Below are positions 15,921-23,611 of a stretch of 24,250 nt of DNA, piece by piece. The stretch lies in the NCBI GenBank assembly GCA_013694945.1, contig JACDBM010000182.1:1-24250 (forward strand), read 5' to 3'. Position 1 is the first letter of the stretch. Each line of letters begins with the position of its first letter. The notes under the pieces are model-generated. The model had not been told where the DNA came from, ran no database searches, and saw only the letters and a list, made by a program, of their open reading frames with translations. This DNA is from Chthoniobacterales bacterium. Its GTDB lineage: Bacteria; Verrucomicrobiota; Verrucomicrobiia; Chthoniobacterales; UBA10450. The position numbers and the translations under genes are program-made.

Positions 15921-18011
15921 CTAGACCGGGGAGGAATATTTCCGTGAAAGTTCCTGCACAATGCAGCCGAGCCGTGCGCGGGTCTCAGGCGTCAGCTCCC
16001 CACTGCCGTGGAGCGCAGCCAGGCAAAGATTGTCTTGCATGACAAACGTGATAGCAGCGTTTGTGCACGAAAGTGTCATCGCACAGAGTGTGCCGAATTG
16101 TGTCTTCCCAAGATGATCGTCGGCTCGCCGGAGCATGGAAGGCGCCAGTGCGCAGAGCCCATCGGCTTTTAATTCCTCCGGAAGATTCCCTGCCAGGACG
16201 AGGCCGTCGGCGAACAGAATCGCGCACGCTTTCAGTCCCGGCATTTCGGAGACGCGGGCTACGATGGCCTTTGCATCAATCTCATCCTCGGACTCCGAAA
16301 GCCGATGCAAATCTGATTGCTTTCCCGGTTCGGACGTGTTGTCTGCCGAAGGAGCAGGCAGCGGCACCGGTGCAGGGCCGGGCGATGCAACCTCCGCCTC
16401 CGAATTGGTCTGCGGTTCAGGAATTGACACTGGCTGTGGCGCTTCAACCGCAGCTACGATAGGCTCCGAAATTGGTTTGCTGGTCGCTTTGCTCGAGAGA
16501 TCGAATCGCTTCGCGTCTTCGTCTGCTTTCACAGAAAACGGAGTCTCGAAGTTCACGCCGACTTCCTGTTCCTCCTGATCGGCGCGCATCTGCAACGCGG
16601 TCACGGGCAGATTCTTCAGCACTTCCTGGAGCGGCAGCGACACAGGGGCGGCGGTTGCAGCGGAGGTAAAGAGCGCCCGATGATCTTCCGGTAATGCGGC
16701 GGCGAAATCCTCCGGTTTGATGCAGACGCGACCGGAAGCGAGTTGCGGTTCTACGAGCGAGAACGGCAGCTCGATCCGCGCCTCTTCCGGAACCGCGCCG
16801 GTGTCGCCTGTGAGTTGAAATGGTGGGAAGGCATCCAGGATCGGCTTAAGCGGCAGCGAGATTCGGATTTGCTTCTTCTCTTCTGCCACCGTCGCCTCTT
16901 TGGCCACGGATGCCGTCTTCGCCTCTAGCGCAAACCCCTGTTTTGCCAAAGCAGGCTCCGTCTTCGGTCGAATATCTTCGCTCGGCGCGGAGATTTTGAA
17001 TGGAATACGCGCAGGCGGCGGGGGTAATGGAGCACTAGTCGGAACGGACGCCCCGTTTGAGGCTGGAACACTCTCAGAGTCGGGTGCGTCCGTTCCTATC
17101 GGTGAAAGTTTGAAGGCAATCGTCGCGGGTGCCGTCTGTTTCGGCGCCTGAACTGGAGTAGCAAACCCGTTCTCGTCTGCGGCCGTTCTCAGTCGGAACT
17201 CGCTGGGGAAGCGCACCACAGGTGCGGGTCCTTTTTCCTGCGCGACAGGCTCGGGCTCAGCCGCGGCGATGCTGTCGGCAGTCGCGGGCTCCACGCGCAC
17301 GGGGGGAAGATCGTCCGTTTGCAGCACTTCATTGGGGGTGCCAAAGCGCTCGTTATCTTCGAGCGTGACTTTCAAAAACGGCGTTTCGAATTGCGGGACG
17401 GGATGCACGCGAGATTGGTCGCTTCGCAGTGGCAGTTTCGTGAACTGCTCGATCACCTTCGCGAACGGCAACCGGACCTGTGCGTTGTCCGACGCGTCAA
17501 CAGGCCGCAGGAAGATTTCCGGCACCTGGCGATAAATCGTCGCGATGGACACGCTCGGGTTCCCCTTCGCCATCCCCCGCTCCAGCTCGGCGGCTTTCAA
17601 CAGAACACGACGGCTCGAATCCTCCTCGTTTAGAGCCTTCACCCACCCGGCTGGCATCTGCGGCACGACGTCGCCGAGTTCTAGCGAGACAACGCGCTCT
17701 ACCTTCGGCTCGAGGGCAAGCGCCAACGCGGGGGGTAGATCTGGACTGCCGAACATTGGTGCCGACGAGCCGAGAGAGACTGTGCGCGCGGCGGGCATTG
17801 GGGCTCCCCGGCCGCTTGCAAGAGGAAAAGAACTCGCGCCCACCTGAAAGGGATCTGGCGGCGAGGCGCTCCGACTCGCACTCGGCAGCACAGTTTTGCT
17901 GAGTCGTTTTCGGCCGGCCGTTTCGATTTCCGGAGGCGGCTCTTGAGGGGCCGAGTCGGTCGGCTTCTTTTTCGTCAGGCGTCTGAAAAAATCAAGGAAA
18001 GTAATTCTCAT
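15921..18011 (-). CDS. Large proline-rich repeat protein with C-terminal Roadblock/LC7-like domain
   Basis: This 696-aa protein has no signal peptide. Residues ~15-100 are low-complexity. From ~100 to 500 a motif of the form [VI]-x-L-P-[LF]-x-x-h-h-x-x-h-P recurs: VSLELGDVVPQMP (108), VSIATIYRQVP (153), VRLPFAKVIEQFTKLP (179), ISLPLKPILDAFP (384), IELPFSLVEPQL (413), VSLPLQEVLKNLP (457). A second motif, FETPF, occurs at 208 and 488. Pro/Ala/Glu-rich linkers separate them. The C-terminus, about 577-690 (IDAKAIVARVSEMPGLKACAILFADGLVLAG...), looks like a Roadblock/LC7 domain. The gene begins three bases after the ATPase stop and ends 13 bases before mglA. It may bridge the ATPase and the GTPase; the repeat function is unknown. 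Confidence 0.8.
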   Translation of the reverse strand: MRITFLDFFRRLTKKKPTDSAPQEPPPEIETAGRKRLSKTVLPSASRSASPPDPFQVGASSFPLASGRGAPMPAARTVSLGSSAPMFGSPDLPPALALALEPKVERVVSLELGDVVPQMPAGWVKALNEEDSSRRVLLKAAELERGMAKGNPSVSIATIYRQVPEIFLRPVDASDNAQVRLPFAKVIEQFTKLPLRSDQSRVHPVPQFETPFLKVTLEDNERFGTPNEVLQTDDLPPVRVEPATADSIAAAEPEPVAQEKGPAPVVRFPSEFRLRTAADENGFATPVQAPKQTAPATIAFKLSPIGTDAPDSESVPASNGASVPTSAPLPPPPARIPFKISAPSEDIRPKTEPALAKQGFALEAKTASVAKEATVAEEKKQIRISLPLKPILDAFPPFQLTGDTGAVPEEARIELPFSLVEPQLASGRVCIKPEDFAAALPEDHRALFTSAATAAPVSLPLQEVLKNLPVTALQMRADQEEQEVGVNFETPFSVKADEDAKRFDLSSKATSKPISEPIVAAVEAPQPVSIPEPQTNSEAEVASPGPAPVPLPAPSADNTSEPGKQSDLHRLSESEDEIDAKAIVARVSEMPGLKACAILFADGLVLAGNLPEELKADGLCALAPSMLRRADDHLGKTQFGTLCAMTLSCTNAAITFVMQDNLCLAALHGSGELTPETRARLGCIVQELSRKYSSPV

Positions 18012-18014
18012 CGT

Positions 18015-19751
18015 CTAGTGGTCCTCCGCCGTAACGCGCCAGACCTCTTCCAGCGTCGTCGCGCCTTCCAGCGCCTTGTCGATGCCGGCCATGCGCAACG
18101 TTTTCATGCCCTCGCTGACGGCCTGGTTTTTCACCACCGCCGCGGAGGCGCGTTTGATAACCAGCCGGCGAATGGTCTCGCTCAAGGGGAGCGCTTCGAC
18201 CAACGCCAGTCGCCCGAGATAACCACGGCCTTTGCAGCGGTCGCATCCGCTGCCCTGGTAAAACACAGAGCCTTCCGTCTGCTCAATCCCAAGCCGCGCG
18301 AACACTTCCGCCTCCGGGATAAACTCCTCACGGCAGTTTGTGCAGATGCGCCGGACGAGACGTTGTGCGCAAGCCATGATCACGGAGCTCGAGATCAGAA
18401 AAGGCTCAATGCCCATATCGTCGAGTCGCGTAATCGCTCCGGCGGCGTCGTTCGTGTGCAGCGTGCTTAAGACTTGGTGACCGGTGAGCGCGGCTTTGAC
18501 AGCGATGTCGGCTGTTTCGTTGTCACGAATTTCACCCACCATCACGATGTCGGGATCCTGGCGCAGGATGGAACGAAGTGCGGACGAGAAATCGAGCCCG
18601 ATCTCAGATCGAACCGCGACCTGGTTGATGCCGGCGAGCTCGTATTCGATCGGATCCTCGACCGTCACAATGTTGTACTGCGGGTTGTTTAATTCCTGGA
18701 GCACGGAGTAGAGCGTGGTCGTTTTACCAGAACCGGTCGGCCCCGTGACCAGGATCATTCCGTGGGGCGCGTCGATCGCTTTTTTGAACCTGGCGAGCGT
18801 GCCTTCATCCATCCCCATCTCGTCGATGCTCCCGGTCAACGCCGTTTTATCCAGAATACGGATGACGATCTTTTCGCCGTGAGCGGTCGGGAGGATGGAG
18901 ATACGCAAGTCGATCTCTTTTCCCATGACCTTGATGCGGAAGCGGCCATCCTGCGGCAGCCGTCGCTCCGCAATGTTCAAACCCGCGAGAATTTTTATGC
19001 GCGAAGTAATCGCGAGCTGGAGCGCTTTGGGCGGCGACTCGGCCAGGATCAATTCGCCATCAATGCGGTATCGAAGTTTCAGCGACTTCTGGAATGGCTC
19101 GATGTGAATGTCCGAAGCTTTTTCTTTGACCGCCTGGACGAGGATCAGGTTGACGATTTTGATGACGGGCGCGTCCTCCGTGTCCTGCGTCAGCCGATCG
19201 ATGTCGATCTCTTCCTTTCTCGTTTCCTCGACTTCGACCTCGGCGTTCGCGGTCTTAGCCGCACTCGCTGCATCTTCCGCAACTTGCCGAAGGACCGCAC
19301 TCATGTGGCCGCCGCCGGCATGAACACCAGCGACTGCATCCGCCACGGCTCGCTCAGTTGCGATCATCGGGACAACGTCCAGCTGCACACGACGCTTGAC
19401 GTCGTCGACGGCGAGAACATTCGTCGGGTCAGCCATCGCGACGAAGAGCTTGCCGTTCAGGCGCGCGATCGGCACCAGCTTATTGGCCTTGGCCATTTCG
19501 CGCGGCACCAGCGACATGATCTCTTCCGGCACCCGCAGCTTCGCCAGATTGATCGGCGGTGTATTCAGGCAACGGCCCATGCTGAAAGCCATGTCGTGGT
19601 CGGTCACGAACTGCTTGTCCGTCAAAATCTTCAGCAATCGCCCGCCCTCATTTTGCTGCAGCGCGACGGCTTCCTCCAGCTGATTGGGCAGGAGAAGACC
19701 GTCCTCGATCAGGATGTCCGCGATCCGCTCGGCGAAAGATTTACTTCTCAT
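18015..19751 (-). CDS. GspE/PilB-family secretion or type IV pilus assembly ATPase
   Basis: This 578-aa hexameric ATPase would drive pilus extension or type II secretion from the cytoplasmic face. The N-terminus (1-150) looks like MshEN/GspE-N modules. The motor part has Walker A GPTGSGKT (337-344), the Asp box VEDPIEY (364-370), Walker B DPDIVMVGEIRD (399-410), the His box GHQVLSTLHTN (424-434), and a tetracysteine zinc site C470/C473/C503/C506. The MshEN motif that binds c-di-GMP (RLGxxL type) is degenerate here: RIADIL and RLLKIL. PilB and GspE cannot be separated by eye; the mglA neighbour favours a type IV pilus-like role. No pilC, pilT or pilin gene is in the window. It starts 12 bases after the upstream gene. 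Confidence 0.93.
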   Translation of the reverse strand: MRSKSFAERIADILIEDGLLLPNQLEEAVALQQNEGGRLLKILTDKQFVTDHDMAFSMGRCLNTPPINLAKLRVPEEIMSLVPREMAKANKLVPIARLNGKLFVAMADPTNVLAVDDVKRRVQLDVVPMIATERAVADAVAGVHAGGGHMSAVLRQVAEDAASAAKTANAEVEVEETRKEEIDIDRLTQDTEDAPVIKIVNLILVQAVKEKASDIHIEPFQKSLKLRYRIDGELILAESPPKALQLAITSRIKILAGLNIAERRLPQDGRFRIKVMGKEIDLRISILPTAHGEKIVIRILDKTALTGSIDEMGMDEGTLARFKKAIDAPHGMILVTGPTGSGKTTTLYSVLQELNNPQYNIVTVEDPIEYELAGINQVAVRSEIGLDFSSALRSILRQDPDIVMVGEIRDNETADIAVKAALTGHQVLSTLHTNDAAGAITRLDDMGIEPFLISSSVIMACAQRLVRRICTNCREEFIPEAEVFARLGIEQTEGSVFYQGSGCDRCKGRGYLGRLALVEALPLSETIRRLVIKRASAAVVKNQAVSEGMKTLRMAGIDKALEGATTLEEVWRVTAEDH

Positions 19752-19763
19752 GGGAGCGGCCGC

Positions 19764-20669
19764 TCAGGAGCGACTTTCAAGCCGGTAAATGTCCTGCAAC
19801 GCGCGCGTAATCGCACTCGGGCGAGCGAGATACCAGGCGACGGTGTAATCAAGCGATTGCTGCACCGCTTCGCGTCCTGCGATGTCAAAAGGATTGCAGC
19901 ACGCCACCATGATCGTGCGGCTGATCAGGTCGAAGGGCACGAAGAGGCGGCCGAGAGTCAGACTCTCCGGCAGCATCCGGGCAACCTGCCGGTCGATGTC
20001 GTAATATTCCATCGGCACGTAGGCGAACTTCGTCCGATCAATCAAGTGCGAGAGCACGCGTTCGTGGAGTTCTGTTTCCTCGCCACAAACTCGATCGAGC
20101 AACGATACCGCGAGAGCCTGCTCTGCCAGATTCCGATTCCGCTCTTTCACCTCCGCGAGCGCGCTCATCACCCGCTCTTCAGGCACGAGTTGCTGCGCTA
20201 CGATGAACTTCGCGAGCTGTTCGTCCCCGCGTTCCTGCATCTGCGCGCCGGCACGCTTTCCGTGCAAATCCAAGAGCCGGCCTTCGCCGTCGCCTGTCCT
20301 CGCATCGGGATGGGGTGACGCGATCAAACCGACCGTCTCCTCCGCTCCAGCTATGGATTGACCCGCCGCTTGGAGGCGCGACTCGATCTCGCCGAGCATC
20401 GCCAGGATTTCCGGTGCATTTGGTTCATGCTCGAGGATGAGCTCGCATTCCTGCATCGCGAGCGTGTAGGAACCGCCGTTGAAGTAGGCCTCCGCGAGTT
20501 TGCGCGAGATGCGAAGAGAGTCCTCCGGCTTCGCTACTTTCTGGTAGGCATCCTTGAGGATCTCGAGCGATTGATAATCGTCGGGTTGCGATTGAGTGAT
20601 GACCTCAAACATCTCAATCGTCTGCAGAATCTGACTATGCTCTTGCTCCGATAATGCGTGTTCCAGCAC
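19764..20669 (-). CDS. TPR-like protein fused to a stand-alone MshEN (GspE N-terminal) domain
   Basis: This 301-aa protein begins with GTG at 20669, supported by AGAGG at 20678-20674, four bases upstream. The N-terminal ~110 residues are helical and TPR-like (IEMFEVITQSQPDDYQSLEIL, AEAYFNGGSYTLAMQECELIL, EPNAPEILAMLGEI). A linker follows (about 115-145). The C-terminal ~150 residues match a GspE N-terminal/MshEN module (DEQLAKFIVAQQLVPEERV, then YVPMEYYDIDRQVARMLPESL...RLFVPFDLISRTIMVACCNPFD). No ATPase motor is attached. As first gene of the operon it could be an adaptor that binds the ATPase or a polar partner; in Myxococcus the TPR protein SgmX links MglA to the pilus, which is an analogy only. 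Confidence 0.8.
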   Translation of the reverse strand: MLEHALSEQEHSQILQTIEMFEVITQSQPDDYQSLEILKDAYQKVAKPEDSLRISRKLAEAYFNGGSYTLAMQECELILEHEPNAPEILAMLGEIESRLQAAGQSIAGAEETVGLIASPHPDARTGDGEGRLLDLHGKRAGAQMQERGDEQLAKFIVAQQLVPEERVMSALAEVKERNRNLAEQALAVSLLDRVCGEETELHERVLSHLIDRTKFAYVPMEYYDIDRQVARMLPESLTLGRLFVPFDLISRTIMVACCNPFDIAGREAVQQSLDYTVAWYLARPSAITRALQDIYRLESRS

Positions 20670-20983
20670 AGAACCTCTATAAAAGCTAGAAGCATGCCCG
20701 TGAAACTGGGCTACAGAACCGCGGAAGAAACTTCGGCGGTCCGGCGCTGCGAATGCCCGAAAATCAGGTCAGGATCAGCGGGGGACATTGCCTCGAGCAG
20801 GCGATTTCCGATGGCTCTCAGCAGCCTCATCTCTCCAACTCCGGAGTGACGTGAACGAATCGACGCTAGCGCGATTCCGGTTCACGCGATTGTTGCCTAA
20901 CAACCGGTGACCATTCCCCCTGCGCTTACCGGCGTTTCCTCTAAGCCGCTCCGCCGCCTCAGGCGAAACACTGCGGCCGATCT
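20670..20983. other. 314-bp intergenic leader upstream of the ATPase-MglA operon
   Basis: This is the longest gene-poor stretch in the window, between the end of the sulfite-oxidase-like gene and the GTG of the TPR-MshEN gene, both on the minus strand. It must hold the operon promoter, but I see no convincing -35/-10 pair. It contains a possible 39-codon ORF (20711-20830), a stem CCGGTT/AACCGG (20877-20882 with 20902-20907) enclosing an alternative GTTG-CCTAA-CAAC hairpin, and a GGCG-type short hairpin near 20957. No tRNA or riboswitch fold was recognised. Confidence 0.5.
20711..20830 (-). CDS. Possible 39-aa small ORF in the operon leader
   Basis: ATG at 20830-20828 opens 39 codons ending with TAG at 20711, 41 bases before the TPR-MshEN start. 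GGAG lies 8 bases upstream. The peptide (MRLLRAIGNRLLEAMSPADP, then DLIFGHSQRR and on) has a basic, amphipathic-looking N-terminal helix. I do not recognise it. A leader peptide or a chance ORF are both possible, and the GC-rich context makes chance frames of this size common. Confidence 0.25.
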   Translation of the reverse strand: MRLLRAIGNRLLEAMSPADPDLIFGHSQRRTAEVSSAVL

Positions 20984-21634
20984 TTAACTCGCCTGCGAAA
21001 ACCGATCCTCCGTCCAAGGATCGGCCGTGTTGCTGTAGCCGCGCACTTCCCAAAAACCAAGTTTGTCTTCGTTCGAGAACTCGATCGAACGGACAAACTT
21101 TGCGCCTTTCCAGGCGTAGAGTTTCGGGATGATGACGCGCGCGGGGCCGCCGTGTTCGCGAGTCAGCGGTTTGCCGTCATAGTGCGTTGCGATCAAAACG
21201 TCATCGTCCATGACGTCGTCGAGTCGGACGTTCGTGGTGTAGCCATCGTAGCTGCCGAAGAGCACGTGTTGCACTTCCGGCTTCGGCTTCACGATCTCCA
21301 TCAATGTAAAGAAGGCTACACCCGTCCAGCGGACGTCGAATTTGCTCCAGGTGGTGACGCAATGGAAGTCGCTCACGTCTTCGAACCCCGGCAGCACGTT
21401 AAACTCGTCCCACGTGAACAATTTCGGGTTCTCGACCATGCCGGTAATATCCAAACGCCACTCGGTCAGAGGAATTTCGGGTCGAATCCCGAGATCGAGG
21501 ACCGGGAATCCCGGTGTGAGATGCTGGCCTGGCGGGAGGCGATTCTCCGAGCGGTTCGCCGGCCTCGCTTTGCCGCTCATCTTGCGCGCAAAACGTTCCT
21601 TCCGCTCGATCAAACTCGGATTCGTAGTGCTCAC
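20984..21634 (-). CDS. Sulfite oxidase-like molybdopterin-dependent oxidoreductase (YuiH-like)
   Basis: This 216-aa protein is a compact member of the sulfite oxidase fold that binds the molybdenum cofactor. Typical features are LPPGQHLTPGFPVLDLG at the start, TEWRLDITGMVENP, the DFHCVTTWSKFDVRWTGV segment carrying the likely molybdenum-ligating cysteine C92, then YDGYTTNV and HGGPARVIIPKLYAWKGAKFV near the end. There is no twin-arginine signal or heme domain, and no MsrQ-type membrane partner next to it, so it is predicted to be cytoplasmic, like the YuiH subgroup rather than periplasmic MsrP. The substrate is unknown. The GTG at 21634 lacks a clear Shine-Dalgarno; an ATG at 21580 is the alternative start. 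Confidence 0.88.
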   Translation of the reverse strand: MSTTNPSLIERKERFARKMSGKARPANRSENRLPPGQHLTPGFPVLDLGIRPEIPLTEWRLDITGMVENPKLFTWDEFNVLPGFEDVSDFHCVTTWSKFDVRWTGVAFFTLMEIVKPKPEVQHVLFGSYDGYTTNVRLDDVMDDDVLIATHYDGKPLTREHGGPARVIIPKLYAWKGAKFVRSIEFSNEDKLGFWEVRGYSNTADPWTEDRFSQAS

Positions 21635-21728
21635 GAAGGAGAAAGTTTACGGCAGATCATGCCTGGGTCGCGGCATTTCGAGAAGGCGATTCGGCTCGCC
21701 AGGCCCGAGTGACAACGGTCGCGCTTTG

Positions 21729-22508
21729 TCAGACTCTCGACTCGCGCAACTTAAGCAACTTGATTGCATCGCGCAGCTCAGCCGCACGTTCGTAAAGTTC
21801 GCTCGCGATTGCGCCTTCCATTTCACGCTGCATAATCTCGAGCTTCGAGAGCGGGCGCTTCGAGCTGACTTCCTCCAACCACTCTTCCAGAAATGCCAGC
21901 TCCGAGCTCTTCTGGGCCAGCTCGGGAAATGGCGATTGCTGAAAAAAATCCTGAATCGCATCGCGCCCGCGCTCGATTTCGCGCATCGCTTCTCCAAACT
22001 TTCCATCGCCCAAAAGGAGCGAGGCCTTGGCGCGTGTGTTCATCATGAGCACGTAGGGACGAAACTGCTGAAAAGTCCAGGCCAGCTCGTCGCGCTCGGT
22101 GTGCGTCGCCACGAATTCGAAAAGGTCGAGATTGCGCTGCGTGTCCCGGATGACGGCGGGGAAGTCGTTAACCTGGAAAAGGCTCAGGTAGCGATGGTAA
22201 TACTGAATTCCTTCCTGCTGTAACTCGCTGCATTGTTCTGACGTCAGCTCGTAGGCGTCGCCTCGCGCTTCCGACCGCGCGGCGCGCCGCTGGTGATATT
22301 GCAGAAGCGACTCGCAATTGTGCGGGCGGTGACCATCGGGCCGGCCGGTCATCTCCATCTGGAGCATACCCAGATCAATCCGGAGCTGGAGCTTCTCGCG
22401 TCCATCGAGTCCGAGAATCTTTCGCACCTTGATTGCACCTGATTCGTGAGGCCAGTCGTTCAACAACGTGTTCAAGTCGAGGCTCATCGTCTTATCAGTA
22501 TTTTCCAT
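21729..22508 (-). CDS. UVR-motif (UvrB/UvrC type) protein, function unknown
   Basis: From the ATG at 22508 the product has 259 aa; the frame continues to a TTG at 22529, and a third candidate ATG lies at 22487. Most of the chain is predicted helical and of no known family (for example YYHRYLSLFQVNDFPAVIRDTQ). The last ~35 residues (about 221-255, KLEIMQREMEGAIASELYERAAELRDAI) match a UVR motif, a helical hairpin for protein contacts found in UvrB, UvrC, McsA and ClpC-type proteins. No uvr, mcs or clp gene is nearby. TTGACA at 22529-22524 could be a -35 element, but a well-spaced -10 would place transcription start inside the first codons, favouring the 22487 start. It is divergent from the recombinase gene. 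Confidence 0.75.
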   Translation of the reverse strand: MENTDKTMSLDLNTLLNDWPHESGAIKVRKILGLDGREKLQLRIDLGMLQMEMTGRPDGHRPHNCESLLQYHQRRAARSEARGDAYELTSEQCSELQQEGIQYYHRYLSLFQVNDFPAVIRDTQRNLDLFEFVATHTERDELAWTFQQFRPYVLMMNTRAKASLLLGDGKFGEAMREIERGRDAIQDFFQQSPFPELAQKSSELAFLEEWLEEVSSKRPLSKLEIMQREMEGAIASELYERAAELRDAIKLLKLRESRV

Positions 22509-22672
22509 TATACGCTCTCTCTCTGTCAATCGTCTCTCGGAGCAGCTCAGAGCTTGCCATAATTGTTCGACTCAGGTCTTGCGCGAGATGCACGTTCTTG
22601 GACGATCAGCAAAGCGCGGATGTTCAATCAGGTTCCGTTGCCAACCCGGCTGGCTGCGGGGAAACTCGCACA

Positions 22673-23563
22673 GTGGAACAGGAGATTAATTCCTTCATCC
22701 GATTCCTCGCCACTGAGCGGGGGCTCTCCGAAAATTACCAACTCTCAACGCGCCGCTCGCTGGCCGACTTCGCGAGCTGGTGCTCGAAGGCACACCAGAT
22801 CACTGCGCCGGACAAAACCACCCTAGCGCTCGTTAGCGAATACTTGGGCGTGCAGAAGAAACGCGGCCTGGCCGCTTCATCGATCAAGCTCGTGGTGGTC
22901 GCGCTCAAGATCTTCTTCCGATTTCTCCAAGCGAAAGGACGCTTGGAACGCGATCCGACGGAAACGCTCACGCTTCCCCGAATCGAACGCTATCTGCCGG
23001 AGACCCTCAACGAACTGCAAGTGGAGCAGTTGATCGACAGCATCAGGACGACTCAGCCGCGGGGACTGCGAGATCGCGCGATTGTTGAGCTGCTTTATGC
23101 CAGCGGTTTGCGCATCTCCGAACTGGCGAACGCGCGCCTGGAGAACTTCAATCCGGAAGAGCGAATCTTGCGGGTCACCGGCAAAGGCAACAAAATGAGA
23201 ATCGTGCCTGTCGGCCGAAGAGCCTGCGACGCACTGGCGGCATATCTCTCCGGCGAACGACCAAAGCTGGTCAAAGCGCGCTCGGGCAGTGAGATTTTTC
23301 TCTCGGCGCGTGGGACGAAACTAACCACCGTGCGGCTCTGGCAGATCGTGAAAGAACGCGCAAGGCATTCGGGCCTTGAAGCGAACGTCTATCCCCATCT
23401 GCTGCGGCATAGTTTTGCAACGCATCTGCTCGGAAATGGAGCTGATCTCCGCATCATCCAGGAGATGCTTGGCCATTCAGACATTTCGACCACGCAGGTT
23501 TACACCCATGTCGATCAGCAACGCTTGAAGGCAGTGCACCGGAAATTTCACCCCCGGGCGTAA
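22673..23563 (+). CDS. xerD: Tyrosine recombinase XerD (XerC/XerD family)
   Basis: XerC/XerD resolve chromosome dimers at dif with FtsK. From the GTG at 22673 the protein has 296 aa, the normal Xer length, and starts in the family pattern VEQEINSFIRFLATERGLS. The catalytic set is complete and almost at E. coli XerD numbering: R147 (ASGLRISEL), K171 (TGKGNKMR), H242 and R245 (HLLRHSFATHLL), H268 (LGH) and Y277 (TTQVYTHV). The frame is open back to 22433, but the extra residues overlap the divergent UVR gene and are not Xer-like. XerC versus XerD cannot be settled by eye. Nothing phage-like surrounds it, so a housekeeping role is likelier than an integrase. Confidence 0.93.
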   Translation: MEQEINSFIRFLATERGLSENYQLSTRRSLADFASWCSKAHQITAPDKTTLALVSEYLGVQKKRGLAASSIKLVVVALKIFFRFLQAKGRLERDPTETLTLPRIERYLPETLNELQVEQLIDSIRTTQPRGLRDRAIVELLYASGLRISELANARLENFNPEERILRVTGKGNKMRIVPVGRRACDALAAYLSGERPKLVKARSGSEIFLSARGTKLTTVRLWQIVKERARHSGLEANVYPHLLRHSFATHLLGNGADLRIIQEMLGHSDISTTQVYTHVDQQRLKAVHRKFHPRA

Positions 23564-23611
23564 GTCGCTTTAGACATTGGCGATGCCGGCCCGGCCGCTA
23601 CAATCAGCGCG

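Noticed and set aside
18762..20318. A 518-codon open frame on the plus strand
   Set aside because: It lies antisense to the GspE/PilB and TPR-MshEN genes, whose motifs are unmistakable; its Arg/His/Asp-rich translation is typical of antisense frames in GC-rich DNA.
20870..20910. GGTTCA segment resembling a tRNA T-arm
   Set aside because: The flanking bases do not form the 5-bp T-stem, and no acceptor or anticodon stem could be found around it.
22673..23563. Tyrosine recombinase as phage or island integrase
   Set aside because: Length, catalytic residue numbering and lack of any phage, tRNA or attachment-site context favour a housekeeping Xer protein.
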